Origin: Blastomyces gilchristii SLH14081
Taxonomy: Eukaryota; Ascomycota; Eurotiomycetes; Onygenales; Ajellomycetaceae
Direction of reading: 5' to 3'
Length of the DNA: 64,000 nt
NCBI RefSeq assembly: GCF_000003855.2
Contig: NW_003101680.1
Span: 62,001 to 126,000 of the forward strand
The stretch's first letter is position 1. Each line of letters begins with the position of its first letter. Under the pieces are notes generated by a model. It did no database searches. It saw only the letters and a program-made list of their open reading frames with translations, and was not told the DNA's origin. The position numbers and the translations under genes are program-made. Shown here in pieces: positions 1 through 11,580 of this stretch.

Positions 1-179
1 GATAAGATTCATAAAGATGATATTTACAAGACTATGAATCTTACACAGATCTCTGTCAACACTTATGAAAGACTCTGAAAAAGAAGTCATTAATATGACT
101 GCTGGCAAAGTCACTGATAGCAAAATTATATAGCAATCTATTCTGTCAGTCTGACTGATATCAAGAATGCTCTAGAGAA

Positions 180-1060
180 GTTATTCTGTACTATAATAAC
201 AGATTCTCATACAAAACTCTCTTAACAATATCACAAATACCTAGATGTCTTTCAACAAGATAGTATTATAAATATATCTCTCTTACAAGGCTCAGAAGTG
301 AATCATAGTATCAAGTTAAAAAAGAAGAATGATAAGAACTCTGAATCATCATGAGACTCTCTTTACAATATGTCTCAAGATAAACTTCTTCTTCTTCAGA
401 AGACACTCAATGATCAGTTGAATAAGAGATTCATATATATTAATAACTCTTTCACTGCATCTTCTATTCTCTTTGCAAAGAAATCAGATGAAAAACTCTG
501 ATTCTGTGTGAACTATCAAGGCCTGAACAGATTAATAAAGAAAGATCATTCTCTCTTATCTCTTATCAATGAAACTCTAGCACATATCAGACAAGCTCAA
601 TAATTTATAAAACTAGATATCATTGCCTTGTTTCATAAGATTCATATCACTGAAGAAGATAAATGACTTATAGGATTTCAAACATGTTGTAATCTCTTTG
701 AATGAGTAGTCACACTCTTTGAACTGGCTAATGTCTCTAGTACATTTGAGAAGTATATCAACTGAGCACTCTGAGATTTTCTTGATAAGTTCATATCTGC
801 ATATCTGAATGATATTCTCATCTTCATCAATGAATTCAGAAAGAAATATCAGGAATATATGCAGAGAATATTACAATGATTACAAGAAACAAAACTATCA
901 ATAGATATTATTAAGTATGATTTTGAAGTTAAGAGTATAAAATATCTAGATTTTATCATAGAAGCTGATAAGAGAATTCAAATGAATTCTGAGAAAGTCT
1001 CTGCTATTCTTGAATGAGAAGCTTCACATACTGTGAAAGATGTATAAAGCCTTATTGAAT
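180..1060 (+). pseudogene. Gypsy-1a reverse transcriptase remnant
   Basis: The conceptual translation holds the usual RT path: FAKKSDEKL before FCVNYQGLNRLIKKD, then KLDIIALFHKIHI, then FEKYIN, then YLNDILIF at about 799-825. The catalytic YLDD reads YLND, so the second Asp is lost (GAT to AAT). Many in-frame TGA/TAA codons stand where Trp, Arg or Gln are expected. Role in a live element: copying genomic RNA into cDNA inside the virus-like particle. Family assignment is firm because motif order is complete; the gene is dead. Confidence 0.88.
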
Positions 1061-1149
1061 TTGCTAACTTCTATCAGTGATTTATACAAAATATTCAGCT
1101 ATTATGAGATCACTTACAGAACTTTTCACGAAGAACTCAGTATTTCAGT

Positions 1150-1640
1150 GATCAGCAGACACTGAAGCTGCATTTATATGAATGAAGAAGTTATTCATTA
1201 ATATCTCTCTGCTAATAACATTCAATCCTGATCATGAAATAGTTGTTAAAGCTTATTTCTCTGACTATATCACAGAAGAAGCTATATTACAATATAATAA
1301 TAAAGATGTCTTACAATTATATATTGTCATATCTAAGAAGTTGAGCCTCACTGAATGCAACTATGAGATTTATGATAAGACACTTCTTATAATAGTATAA
1401 AATCTAGAAGAATGAGACTCTGAGCTTCAAAGTATCTTCAAATTTGAGATAATCACAGATCATAAGAATCTCAAACACTTCACTATCATCTACAAGCTTA
1501 TCAAACAACAGATGCAATAGTCTGAGCTATTAAGCTATTTTCATTTCACAATACACTACTGCTCTGACAGTCAGAACTCAATGACAGATACTCTCTTATA
1601 ATAAGAGCAAGATATGCTATCTGATATAACAGACACTTAC
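1150..1640 (+). pseudogene. Gypsy-1a RNase H-like domain remnant
   Basis: An open stretch (1182-1400) reads LLITFNPDHEIVVKA, AILQYNN, ISKKLSLTECNYEIYDK, the typical Gypsy RT-connection/RNase H segment (pattern xF-D-x-S-DY...LSQ...SKKLxxAExNYxIxDKELLAIV). It follows the RT by the normal spacing and continues to HHYCSDSQNS-like sequence near 1560. The active-site Asp is changed to Tyr/other residues. The counterpart segments in Gypsy-1b and 1c align with it. Confidence 0.8.
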
Positions 1641-1889
1641 TGAATGAATCAAGAGCACTAGCTCTTAGATTTGAAAATACTAGTTGATCACAATGAGGCC
1701 ACTCATGATACTATATACACTACTTTGATTAGAACACTTTCTCTTCAAACTGATACTAATACTGATATCTCAACTTCTTCTGAACCTACACTAGATAAAT
1801 TGTAATATATAACAGCTCAAACTGATAAACTTCTTCAAGTACTCACTGAAGCAGTATGTCAAGAAGCATCTCAATTCTCATCAGAACTA

Positions 1890-2780
1890 CACATAAGAAC
1901 TAACATCTCAAAATACTTAATCAATGATAATAATATTCTGCAATTCTATGAATAATGTTGAGTCTCTTATTCTGACTCTTTACACATCTGAATAATGTAA
2001 GAGATGCATAATTCATGTATAATCAGTCATTCAGATCATGAATAACTGTATTAAATAATCTCTTAAGAATTTTACTAGTCTGAGATATTCAACAGTATCA
2101 GATGCTTTATCTGAAACTGTAACTATTATTCCTTCATCATCTTATAAAAGAACTGTAGAAAAGGCCTGCTGAAATCACTTAATATTTCTGATAGAATGTG
2201 ATGAGATATAGTAATTAACTTCACTATTAATCTCTCTGAGAGTAAAAGTTGTAAGAATGTTCTGATTATCATTAACTAAGTAAGTAAAGATATCATATTA
2301 GAATCTTATAATAAGATTAATACTGAATAAGTCACTGAAGCCTTTCTACAGAGTCTGTTTTATTATATATATAAATTGCTGAGATCTATAGTATCAGATC
2401 AAGGTCCTTAATTTATAAGTACTCTCTGAACAAGAATCTGTCAAGTTCTCAATATTATATGCTGTTTATGAACTGCTTATCTCTCTGAGACTGATGATAT
2501 ATCAGAATAAATAATTCAGATAGTGAAGAATTATCTTTGTAAGTTCTGTAATTATTTATAAGATGACTGATATAATCTTCTTCTACACACTGAAGTCATT
2601 ATCAATGACTGAGACACTGTTTTAATAGATATAAGCCTGTTCTTCTCTACACACAGTTATCACATAAAAGTGTTAAATCTTCTAGAAATCACACAGTTTA
2701 TACTGAATCTCTGCAGCTTAATTCAGATTGCTGATAATATAGTAACAAAGCTCTGAGATGCTCATAACTGAGCAGACATC
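1890..2780 (+). pseudogene. Gypsy-1a integrase remnant
   Basis: Reading through stops gives the zinc-binding H2C2 approach (SYSDSLHI...EMHNS), then a core with VLIIIN, TEAFLQSLFYYIYKLLRSIVSDQGP and FISTL, which matches the Ty3/Gypsy integrase core around the second catalytic Asp (SDxGxxF). It then runs through a region with YHIKVLNLLEI. Several stops and the loss of expected Gly/Arg residues show it is inactive. In an active element this enzyme inserts the cDNA and makes the 5-bp target duplications seen in this family (ATAGA and TTTCT elsewhere here). Confidence 0.82.
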
Positions 2781-2849
2781 TTCATGATAAGTATTAAACA
2801 AGATTAAGAGAACTGAATCAATGTTCACTGAGACCTCACTAAATAATAT

Positions 2850-3070
2850 AAGATAGAAGATCTAGTATAATTGAATCTTAAGAATATATAGATCACATGT
2901 TCATCTTATACACTGAATTATCATCATACTAAGTATAAAGTGATAGAAGTTCTAGACAGTTATAACTACTGTGTTAACATATTATCAGAAATTCATAATA
3001 TCTTTCATACAAGCTTGCTTCACTGCACTGTTATCAATCTGTTCTCTTCTCAACTGACTTTCAACTGACA
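2850..3070 (+). pseudogene. Gypsy-1a integrase C-terminal / chromodomain-like tail
   Basis: A stretch near 2930-3020 reads KYKVIEVLDSYNY and LSEIHNIFHTSLL, like the hydrophobic strand and the H-N-x-F-H-x-S-L-L motif that follow the integrase core in Tf2/MAGGY-type Gypsy elements. The same segment is an uninterrupted 65-codon frame in the minus copy at 4216-4413. Such tails often steer integration to marked chromatin; that role is inferred here. Confidence 0.6.
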
Positions 3071-3275
3071 GCTGTCAGAGATCATAGAAGAAGATAATGA
3101 ACTTGAATGAGAGATTGAAGATATTCTTGATAAGAGATCTCACAGCTGTGACTGATAATATTTTGTGAAATGAGTCAGCTATAATTATCTGATCTGAACT
3201 CTGAGCTTCATGTCATCTGAGACAGCAGCTCTTAACTGATGAGAACTACACATCTGTGACTCTATATCACATCTG

Positions 3276-3290
3276 AAAAGAAGAGACTAA
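3276..3290 (+). other. Polypurine tract of Gypsy-1a
   Basis: A purine-rich AAAAGAAGAGACTAA directly precedes the LTR start TGTGACAG. The equivalent tracts before the LTRs of Gypsy-1b (reverse complement of 4006-4024) and Gypsy-1c (36197-36211) are alike, which fixes this LTR as the 3' one and the strand as plus. Confidence 0.7.
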
Positions 3291-3586
3291 TGTGACAGAC
3301 TGTATCTGATCAATTATATAGACTATTTCATTACACTTTATAGATTTCACTGAAAGCTCTGATTCTCAGTCATTCTTGATCATCAATTCTCAGCTGAAAA
3401 AACTCATGAAATTTCTATTCTTCTGCCCTGAAGCTCCACTGTGTATGTCATCACATACACATATAAATATTCACTTCAATTACTGATTCTCACACTTTCT
3501 CTTTTCTTTTCTTCTTTAACATATTTCACTTTGTTAAATAAGATCTATAAATATCATACCAATCTATTCAGTGTAGGCCTCTTATA
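3291..3586 (+). repeat. Gypsy-1a 3' LTR
   Basis: 296 bp. It starts TGTGACAG and ends CTTATA, a mutated form of the family end CTTACA. It matches the solo LTR at 13043-13356, the Gypsy-1b LTRs and the Gypsy-1c LTR along its length, including the TATAAATATTCACTT block (likely promoter TATA region) and the terminal TTCAGTGTAGGCC. LTR length varies in the family (278-314 bp) through small internal tandem changes. Confidence 0.9.
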
Positions 3587-3727
3587 TTTAAGAAGATATT
3601 AACTTTTAAACTCTTACATATTTTCATAAGTGAAGATGAAGACTTAACATATGAAGACTTCTGTATATAACTCTGAATATTGAATGACTGTCTGATCAAG
3701 CTCAAGAGTATATAAAACAGTGATAGA
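3587..3727 (+). pseudogene. Gypsy-1c gag fragment 1 (between Gypsy-1a and Gypsy-1b)
   Basis: This 141-bp piece is homologous to the reverse complement of about 8090-8215 in Gypsy-1b gag (shared ATTGAATGACTGTCT and AAGCTCAAGAGTATA). It continues directly into 9426 onward when Gypsy-1b and one copy of the TSD ATAGA are removed, so it is host sequence of the older copy Gypsy-1c. Confidence 0.82.
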
Positions 3728-4005
3728 TGTAAGAGATCTACACTGAATAGATCAGTATAATATATAGATCTTATATAACAAAGTGAAAAACATTACAGAA
3801 GAAAAGAAAGAGAAAGTATGAGAATCAGTAATTGAAGTGAATATTTATACATGTACACAGTGATGTACACGGTGGAGCTTTGAGACAGAAGAATAGAAAT
3901 TTCATAGATTTTCAGCCAAGGATCAGCGACCGAGAATTGAAGTGATAGAAATCTGTGAAGTGTAACAGAATAGTCTATATAATTGATCAGACACAGCTCA
4001 TCACA
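3728..4005 (-). repeat. Gypsy-1b 3' LTR
   Basis: 278 bp, reading TGTGATGAGC... on the minus strand and ending ...CTTACA. It is preceded on the minus strand by the purine tract GGAAGAGAGAAGGGGCTAA (4006-4024), so it is the 3' LTR. It pairs with the identical-length 5' LTR. Confidence 0.9.
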
Positions 4006-4215
4006 TTAGCCCCTTCTCTCTTCCTTGATTGTATGTAGGTCTCATTGATCAAGAGCTGTAATCTTAGATAACACAGAACTCAGAGTTCAGATCAGATGAT
4101 CATAGCTAACTCATTTTATAAGATATTATCAGCTGCAGCTGTGATCTCTCTTATCAAGAATATCTTCAATCTCTTATTCAAGTTCATTATCTTCTTCTAT
4201 GATTCCTGACAGCTG

Positions 4216-6200
4216 TCAGTTGAAAGTCAGTTGAGAAGAGAATAAATTGATGATAGTGCAGCAGAGCAAGCTTGTATAAAAGATATTATAAATTTCTGAT
4301 AATGTATTAAGATAGTAGTTATAACTGTCTAAAACTTCTATCACTTTATACTTTATATAACAGTAATTCAGTGTGTGAGATGAGTATGTGATCTGCATAT
4401 TCTTAAGATTCAATCATATCAGATCTTCTATCTTATAATACTCAGCAGAATCTCAGTGAACATTGATTCAGTTCTCTTAATCTTGTTTAGTGCTTATCAT
4501 GAAGACTTCTGCTCAGTTATAGACATCTCAGAGCTTTATTACTATATTATCAGTAATCTGAATTGAACTGCAGAGATTTAGTATGAACTGTGTAATCTCT
4601 AGAAGATTCAACACTTTCATGTAATAATTATATGTAAGAAAGAATAAGCTTACATCTATTAAGATAGCATCTCAATCATTAATAGTGACCTCTATATTTA
4701 GAAGAAGATTATATCAATCATCTTATAAGTGATTACAGGTCTTATAAAGATAATTCTTTATAGTCTGAATTGTCTGTTCTGATACATTATCAGTCTCAGA
4801 GTGATAGACAGTTAATAAATAATATATAATCTTAAGAACTTGACAGATTCTTGTTCAGAGAGTGCTCATGAATTGACAGTCTTAATCTGATACTATAGAT
4901 CTCAGTAATTTATACATTTGATAGAATAGACTCTGTAGAAAGACTTCAGTGACTTGTTTAATATTTATCTTATTACAAGATTCTAGTATTATATCTTTAC
5001 TCAATCAGTTCACAATGATCAGAATATTTCTACAATTCTTACTCTCAGAGAGATTAACTGTGAAGTCAATTATCACATCTCATCAGATTCTATCAGAAAT
5101 ATTGAGTAATTTCAGCAGGTCTTTTCTACAATTCTTGTATAAAGTGACAGAGAAATAATAGTTACAGTTTCAGAGAAAGTATCTGATGCTGTTTAATATC
5201 TCAGATCAGTAGAATTCTTGAGAGATTATTTAATACAGTTATTCATGATCTGAATGACTGATTATACATGAATCATGCATCTCTTGCATTATTCAGATAT
5301 GTAGAGATTCAGACTGAGAGACTCAACATCATTCACAGAATTGTAGAGTATTATTGCTATTAATTAAACATTCTGAGATGTCAGTCTTTATACATAGTTG
5401 TGGAGGAAATTGAGACACTTCTTGTTGTACTGCTTCAGTGAGGATCTGAAGAAGTTCATCAGCTCAGACTGTTATATGCCACAGTTCATTCAGTGTGAGA
5501 GAAGTTGAGACATTGATATCAGTGTCAGTGAAAGTTCAGAGAGAGAGTGTTCTAATCAAAGAAGTATATATAATGTCATGAGTTGTTTCATCTTGATCAA
5601 CTAATATCTTCAGATCTAAGAGTTAATGTTCTCAGTTCATTCAACAGATATCTGTTATATTGAAAGATATATCTTGCTCTTGTTATAAGAGAGCATCTGT
5701 CATTGAGTTCTAACTGCTGAGATGATAGTGTATAGTGAAATGAAAACAGCTTAATAGCTTAGATTATTGTATCTGACATTCAGTAAGCTTGTAAATAATT
5801 ATGAAATGCTTGAGATTCTTATAATCTGTAATTATCTCAAATTTGAAGACACTTCAGAGTTCAGAGTCTCATTCTTCTAGACAGTATATAATTGTGAGAA
5901 GTTTCTTATTATAGATCTCATAATTGTATTCAGTGAGACTCAGTTTCTTAGACATGAAGATTCATAATTATAAGATATCTTCATCATCATATTGTAATAT
6001 AGCTTCTTCTGTGATATAGTCAGAGAAATCAGCTTCAATAACTGTCTTATGATCAGAATTGAATATTATCAGTAGAGAGGTATTAATGAATATCTTCTTT
6101 ATCTGAGTGAATGCAGCTTCAGTGTTCACTGATCACTGAAATACTGAATTCTTCTTAATAATTTCTGTGAGTGATCTCATAATATCTGAGAAGTTTCATA
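4216..6200 (-). pseudogene. Gypsy-1b RNase H and integrase region remnant
   Basis: Minus-strand translation through stops runs from RNase H (about 6170-5600; DYKTVIEADFSDYI-like and SKKLSLTEYNYEIYNK) into integrase (about 5340-4600) and ends in the KYKVIEVLDSYNY...FYTSLL tail (open frame 4413-4216). Gypsy-1a has the same order on the other strand. Stops and loss of Trp/Gly codons are spread evenly, as expected from point-mutation damage rather than deletion. Confidence 0.78.
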
Positions 6201-7100
6201 TAAATCACTGATAGAAGTTAGTAAATGTGATGAAGCTTTATACATCTTTCAGAGTATATGAAGCTTCTCACTTGAGAATAGTAAAGATCTTCTCAGAATT
6301 CATTCAAATTCTCTTACCAGCTTCTATGATAAAATGTAGATATTTTATACTGTTGACTTTGAAATCACACTTGTCAATATCTATCAGTAGTTCTGTCTCT
6401 TATAATTATTATAATACTCTTTACATATATTCTTGATATTCTTTTCTGAATTCATCAGTGAAGATGAGAATGTTATCTAGATATACAGATACAAACTTAT
6501 TAAGAAAATCTCAGAGTGCTCAGTTGATATACTTCTGAAATGTACTGAAAGTATTAGTCAGTTCAAAGAGTGTAACTACTTATTCAAACAGATTATAACA
6601 TGTTTGAAATACTGTAAGTCATTCATCTTCTTCAGTGATACAAATCTTATGAAATGTAGTGATAATATCTAGCTTTGTAAATCATCAGACTTATCTGATA
6701 CATGCTAGAATTTCATTAATAAGAGATAAGAAATAATGATCTTTCTTTGTCAATCTGTTCAGATCTTAATAGTTCACACAGAATCAGAGTTCTTTATCTA
6801 ATTTCTTTGCAAAGAGAATAGAAGCTGCAGCAGAAGAGTTACTAATATATATAAATCTCTTATTCAACAGATTATTGCGTGTCTTTCAAAGAAGAAGAAG
6901 TTCATCTCAAGACATGTTATAAAGAGGGCTTCATGATGACTTGACATTCTTATCATTTTTCTTTTCTAACTTGATACTGTGATTCACTTCTGAGTCTTGT
7001 AAAGAGAGTATATTCATAATATTGTCTTGTCAGAAGATATCTAGATATTCATAATATTGTTAAGAGAGTTTTGTGTGAGAATCTGTTATTGTAGTACAGA
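6200..7100 (-). pseudogene. Gypsy-1b reverse transcriptase remnant
   Basis: The minus strand shows the RT motifs in order, with VYLDNILIF at about 6490-6452 in place of YLDD (last Asp to Asn). Upstream are the FAKKLDKEL and NRLTKKDH segments near 6820-6740. It is collinear with Gypsy-1a RT. In-frame TGA codons replace several Trp codons. Confidence 0.82.
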
Positions 7101-7499
7101 ATACCTTCTCTAGAGTCTTCTTAATATCAATCAGACTGACAGAATAGATTGATACATGATTCTGCTATCAGTGACTTTGTCAGCAGTCTTGCTGATAACT
7201 TCTTTTTCAGAGCATATCATAAGTGTTAACAGAGATCTGTGTAAGGTTCATAGTCTTATAAATATCATCTTCATGAATTCTATCATTATTAGAAAATATT
7301 AAACTTCTGTTATAAGTATTCAATTAGATGCTCTGAACAGATAGCCAGGCAAGTTCTAGTATAAGATTATAGTCAAGATTATCAACTTCATATACATAGA
7401 TATCTTCACATTGATGTTCTTCACTATCTATGTTTAGTTTCATCATGTAACAGATGTGAATGTCTTTTGAATCATCAAATCCTGCAGAGAGTCAGAGTT

Positions 7500-7640
7500 T
7501 TGATAAGAGAATACACTAGAGATTATAACAACTTACAACTGAAGATTTAATCATTGTATAATGATATAGATCACTGTCTATCATGACTTTCATATTATAC
7601 ATGTTATCAATTACAGTAGATACAAGAATCATATTCATTA
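7500..7640 (-). pseudogene. Gypsy-1b retropepsin-type protease remnant
   Basis: Minus-strand translation gives VIDNMYNMKVMIDSDLYHYTMIKSSVV in pieces: the segment MIDSDLYHYTMIKSS fits an aspartic-protease D-S-G-S/T motif with Gly lost. It lies between gag and RT, the correct place. Gypsy-1c has the same segment (MIDSSLYYYTMIKSS) near 26845-26890, which supports the reading. Confidence 0.65.
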
Positions 7641-8816
7641 TCATTTTCTGTTCAAATTGTTATCATCTGACCTCTTCAAACTTCTGTTTATGAATTTGAA
7701 CAGAAGCTAATCTTTTCTCTGTTTCATCAGAGTATCTTCATAGTTGTCTTCTGAATCTTTCTTCAATGTAATGTGATTGACACAGACAGGTGTTGATCTG
7801 TTCTTTGAATAAGAAGGTACTGGTCTTTCTCTTGAGTGAGAAGATATATAGGCTGATCAGCAGTTGAAAGTAATGTGTTCTGATCAGTTATAATTAATGT
7901 ATATCTCTTATTGACATCAGTCAGCAACTTCTTCAGATGTGATCCTAGGAACTCAGAAGCCTGTTCAGACAGTGAAGACTCTTGCTTGTATGTAGACATT
8001 CAAGTCTACTCAATTCATGACATCTGTATCATTGTTGTCATTTCTCAGCACAGGTGTATAAGTGTAACATCTTCTGCCACTGTTCTGTATACTCTTGAGC
8101 TTGATAAGACAGTCATTCAATGTCTGAAGTTGTACACAGAAACCTTCATAAGCCTGGTCTTCATCTACACTTACAAGAGCCTGTAAGAGTTTGAAAGTTA
8201 ATATCTTCTTAAGTATGCTAATCTTCATTTGATTCTCTCAAGATTGATCATCTGCTTCTAGAATCTTGGTGTCAAAGTCAGAAATGAATATTGTGAGAGA
8301 AGTATTTCTCTGTCAGACACTCTGTAATCAATCTAATACTTTCTATTGTATAGCAGTGTCTCAGAACAGAATATCAAGATATTTAATAATGTTATCAGAC
8401 ATTCACAATGCTGATTCACATACTTTTATTCATGAATGAAACTTCTGTTTCATATGATTCTTCAATTGTTCATTGATATATCAACTTTGATTGATTAGTG
8501 AATCAATGACATCTTTATCTACACTCAGTTTCATGAGCATTTTCATCCTTCATGATGAGTAGAGAGTGAGATCAGAAGTATTAAAATATGTGAGAGTATC
8601 TAAGTGTTCTTTCAGTACATTTATATTTTATTCTGTAGGTGTTGAAATTGCATGAGTTTCTTGTTGAATTAATTGTTGAATTTTCTCATATTGAAGTTGT
8701 TGAGTCACATGCATATCAGCTATCTGTTGCTGTTGTAATTTCAATATTGCTCAGAGTCACTGTGATATTATATCTATACTCACATTTGAGAGTTCTTTCA
8801 TATTATTGTTAGACAT
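7640..8816 (-). pseudogene. Gypsy-1b gag remnant
   Basis: The likely start is ATG at 8816 (MSNNNMKELSNVSIDIIS). The frame has a Gln-rich helix (ILKLQQQQIADMHV) and capsid-like sequence, then an open piece 8228-8010 (LKKILTFKLLQALVSVDEDQ, LQTLNDCLIKLKSIQN) and 7999-7763. The frame must be read through several TGA/TAA stops. It lies just inside the 5' LTR and before protease, as gag should. No CCHC knuckle was found, so nucleocapsid function is not shown. Confidence 0.72.
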
Positions 8817-9062
8817 GGTTATATCAATCATTAAATGTGTGATAACTGTGAAAGTGTAATTATATGAATATCTCATACATCTGAGATGTCAGAACTCTTG
8901 AGTCTTTCACTGACATTCTCTTGTAAGATCTTACTCTCTTCATAAAATCTTATTACAGAGTCAGAGTAACTGATGAGCAATCTTCTATCTGAGAACTCAG
9001 TGTTCACTTAACTGTTTGACTGTTTCTCTATTTCTTACACATTGTTATACATTCAGATATCT

Positions 9063-9137
9063 TGATGAGTAATCATTTCTAATAAGAAGACAATGAACAT
9101 GAATAATCATTTCTAATGAGAAGATGATGAATGTTTT
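9063..9137 (-). repeat. Short tandem duplication in Gypsy-1b leader
   Basis: The block TAATCATTTCTAATRAGAAGA occurs twice about 35 bp apart between the 5' LTR and gag. It is a local tandem duplication in the untranslated leader. No function is visible. Confidence 0.55.
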
Positions 9138-9142
9138 TCAAG

Positions 9143-9420
9143 TGTAAGAGGCCTATGCTGAATAGATCAGTATAATATATAGATCTTATATAACAAAGTG
9201 AAAAATATTAAAGAAGAAAAGAAAGAGAAAGTGTGAGAATCAGTGATCAAAGTGAATATTTATACATGTACACAATGATGTACGCGGTGGAGCTTCAGAG
9301 TGAAAGAATAGAAATTCTGTAGATTTTCAGCTAAGAATTGATGACTGAGAATCAGAGCAGTAGAAATCTGTGAAGTGTAACAGAATAGTCTATATGATTG
9401 ATCAGGCACAGTCTGCCACA
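9143..9420 (-). repeat. Gypsy-1b 5' LTR
   Basis: 278 bp. On the minus strand it begins TGTGGCAGACTG and ends GGCCTCTTACA. It is the partner of 3728-4005 and is flanked outside by the TSD ATAGA. It keeps a few CpGs absent from the other LTR. Confidence 0.9.
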
Positions 9421-9531
9421 ATAGAAGACATTACATCTCAACTACTTATTCACCTGTACTGATGAATAATAATACAGATATCATGAATTGAGTGAACTTA
9501 AATATTTATATATAAATAAGAGTCTTCATTA
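9421..9531 (+). pseudogene. Gypsy-1c gag fragment 2
   Basis: Homologous to the reverse complement of about 7975-8090 in Gypsy-1b (shared ATCATGAATTGAGT and AAGAGTCTTCA). It continues at 26482 on the far side of Gypsy-Xo, which interrupts it with the 4-bp duplication ATTA. Confidence 0.8.
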
Positions 9532-9710
9532 TGTGATTCAAAGGTTTCTTGAGCCAGCGTACGATTACAGGCGTACGCCGGCTTCTTATATACTGTACAC
9601 TAAATTAATTGGTGGCCGCTATGGCCTCTTTACATTCATAAGTGTGTTCAGAAGCATGTTCAGAAGCGGCTGCATTATTATTCAGCAGTTATACATTCTT
9701 CTGAACCACA
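9532..9710 (-). repeat. Gypsy-Xo 3' LTR
   Basis: 179 bp with ends TGTGATTC and GAACCACA. The outer half (GAGCCAGCGTACG, GGCGTACGCCGGC) keeps its CpGs; the inner half has lost them (for example GCGGCTGC where other copies have GCGGCCGC). Confidence 0.92.
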
Positions 9711-10250
9711 TCCTCCCTCACCAGATTCAGTCATGCTCATGTGATCATGATGTACACTCTAGCTTCATGCGGATTAGCGCGTCACTAGTGTTTGTGATTA
9801 TATGACCTATCTCTGATTCAGCTAGTGTTCTGTGTACACTCTCACAAAGAAACTTCTACTATATTATATCACTTATTCACTAACTTTTTTCATTCTTTAA
9901 TCATCTTCTTCATCATCATCATCATTAAACATTATCATCTCATTCAAGATTTCTATCTCTTCTTCTATTCAACACTTTCTATCTGTTCATCTATTACATT
10001 ATACATATTTCTGACAATGATCTTCTATTCTCATAACAAGTATCATCATAGTGCTCATACTAGGCAGTTTGTTAGTAGTAAGTATAATGCATTGTGAAAC
10101 ATAGCTGAAACTTGTTTATCTTCTAATAATCATCAGAATATACTACTATGAATGATATATCTTCTTCATCTCTCTATACACTTCTGACTCTCTTTTTTTT
10201 TAGTGAGTATCTGATCATGTTTTTCTGATCATATTTTCTGATTATTTTAT

Positions 10251-11576
10251 ATGACTGCAGATACTGATATATTTATTTTAATTCATATAGAATCTTCATA
10301 CATTGACAGATCTGCATTCATCAATAATCATAATCTCAATATTGAATCATTGATTAAGAACTTGAAGAATGTAATAATGAAGAAATTGTCTGTATTATAT
10401 ATAACTGAGTCTTCTGTATTTCTCTCTACTCTCTCTGTTTCTTTCTCTGCTACTTCTCTTCAATCTTCTACATCTGTCTCTGTGTCTGATTCTCCTGCTT
10501 CTGCTATCTCTGTTTCTATAATTCTTACTCTCACTACTTCTGCTCTCTCTGATTCTGCTGTCTCTACTTTCATTACTAGCTCTCCTCATTTTAAGAAGAT
10601 ATTGTGTAGACTTAATGAATCATATTTTTCAGTATAGACTCTTCTTATCAATCTCTAGAATAATTTATTATATGAAGATTGTATATAATACAACTATCTG
10701 AAGCTCAGTCACAGACAATGATTATTATATTCATTTTAAATATTCATGATAAGATAATCATCTATTTATACTGAAGAATCACTTCTCTCTTCAACAGTGT
10801 TAAGATTGTAAGTCTTTCTTTTTTTCTCTTCTCTTTCTGACACTGATTTTTCTGTTCTTAGAGAAAATTATTATGAATTTTATTATGTATGAAGTCATGA
10901 TATTTACAGATATCAAGAAACTTTTTATAACTGTTAAATTCAATATTGTGAGTATATCTGTTCTAATAAATACTTTTGAAATAATTGATCTGTATCAGCC
11001 TATTCTCTGACATTTATCATTCAACTTCATAGTGNNNNNNNNNNNNNNNNNNNNNNNNNNNNNNNNNNNNNNNNNNNNNNNNNNNNNNNNNNNNNNNNNN
11101 NNNNNNNNNNNNNNNNNNNNNNNNNNNNNNNNNNTCTAAGACTTATACATCTTATCTAAGATGTCATTGTGAGAATAAGCTGTTTACATACTGTATTCTA
11201 CTTTCTGTATTTTTCTGTGTTTCTCTCTCTCTTTCTGAGAAGTCTTATATATATTGTAATTATATATACAATTCTAAGATCAGTAAATGTTTATTCAGTA
11301 ATTGTTATCTCTGCTTTTACAGTTTTATACACTAATAATAGTTCTTAGTTGCTTCAGCATCAGAGATCATTTTAATTGATGATGATAACACTACTGAGAC
11401 TATTCTCTTCTACTCTCAAGCTTCTTTTATCACTTTCTCTTCCTTCTCTGCAGAGAAGGTGATGCATATATCAGATTATAAGTGTTCAGCTTCAGGTGAC
11501 TTCTGCTGTTATTTGTTCAGTTCTGCATCTTCTTCTTCTTTTATTTCTTTCATCTCTGTTCCTCCTGCTCTGGCTT
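10251..11576 (+). pseudogene. Antisense gene of Gypsy-Xo, 5' part (unknown function)
   Basis: It lies opposite in direction to the minus-strand pol of this element. It opens with MTADTDIFILIHIESSYIDR (ATG at 10251), then a Ser/Thr-rich tract (SSTSVSVSDS) and HFKKILCRLNESYFSV, ending at 10637. After a sequencing gap it resumes through about 11159-11576 with the segments that are Cys-rich and Ser/Pro-rich in the other copy. The gene is cut at 11576 by Gypsy-Xi; its last exon is at 20211-20416. The same order, starts and frames are found in Gypsy-Xi. The function is not recognised. Confidence 0.6.
11035..11134. other. Assembly gap (100 N)
   Basis: Exactly 100 N, the conventional unknown-size gap. 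The homologous place in the other copy (near 18630-18700, reverse complement) has about 66 bp between the matching edges, so the true gap is probably shorter than drawn. It falls in the antisense gene of Gypsy-Xo, at the Cys-rich segment. Confidence 0.95.
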
Positions 11577-11580
11577 CTAG

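Larger units (their letters stand above)
1..3586 (+). mobile_element. Gypsy-1a: degenerate Ty3/Gypsy LTR retrotransposon, 5' part outside the window
   Basis: Reading the plus strand through stops gives, in order, the end of the protease-RT linker, RT, RNase H, integrase and a C-terminal chromodomain-like tail, followed by a purine tract and a 3' LTR (3291-3586). The order RT-RNaseH-IN defines Ty3/Gypsy. The same sequence occurs inverted as Gypsy-1b and again as Gypsy-1c. CG, CC and GG are almost absent. The sequence right of the LTR is Gypsy-1c gag, so this copy inserted into Gypsy-1c. The TSD cannot be checked because the 5' LTR is outside the window. Confidence 0.9.
3728..9420 (-). mobile_element. 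Gypsy-1b: full-length degenerate Ty3/Gypsy element
   Basis: Two 278-bp LTRs (3728-4005 and 9143-9420) flank a 5.1 kb interior that reads gag, protease, RT, RNase H, integrase on the minus strand. The 5-bp target duplication ATAGA is at 3723-3727 and 9421-9425. Flanks on both sides are contiguous gag of Gypsy-1c, giving an unambiguous insertion site. With Gypsy-1a it forms a large inverted repeat around a 141-bp spacer. Interior CpG is almost nil; a few CpGs survive in the LTRs (for example GTACGCGGTGG at 9280). Confidence 0.93.

Noticed and set aside
7911..8186. Plus-strand ORF in Gypsy-1b
   Set aside because: It is a shadow of the minus-strand gag frames at 8228-8010 and 7999-7763.
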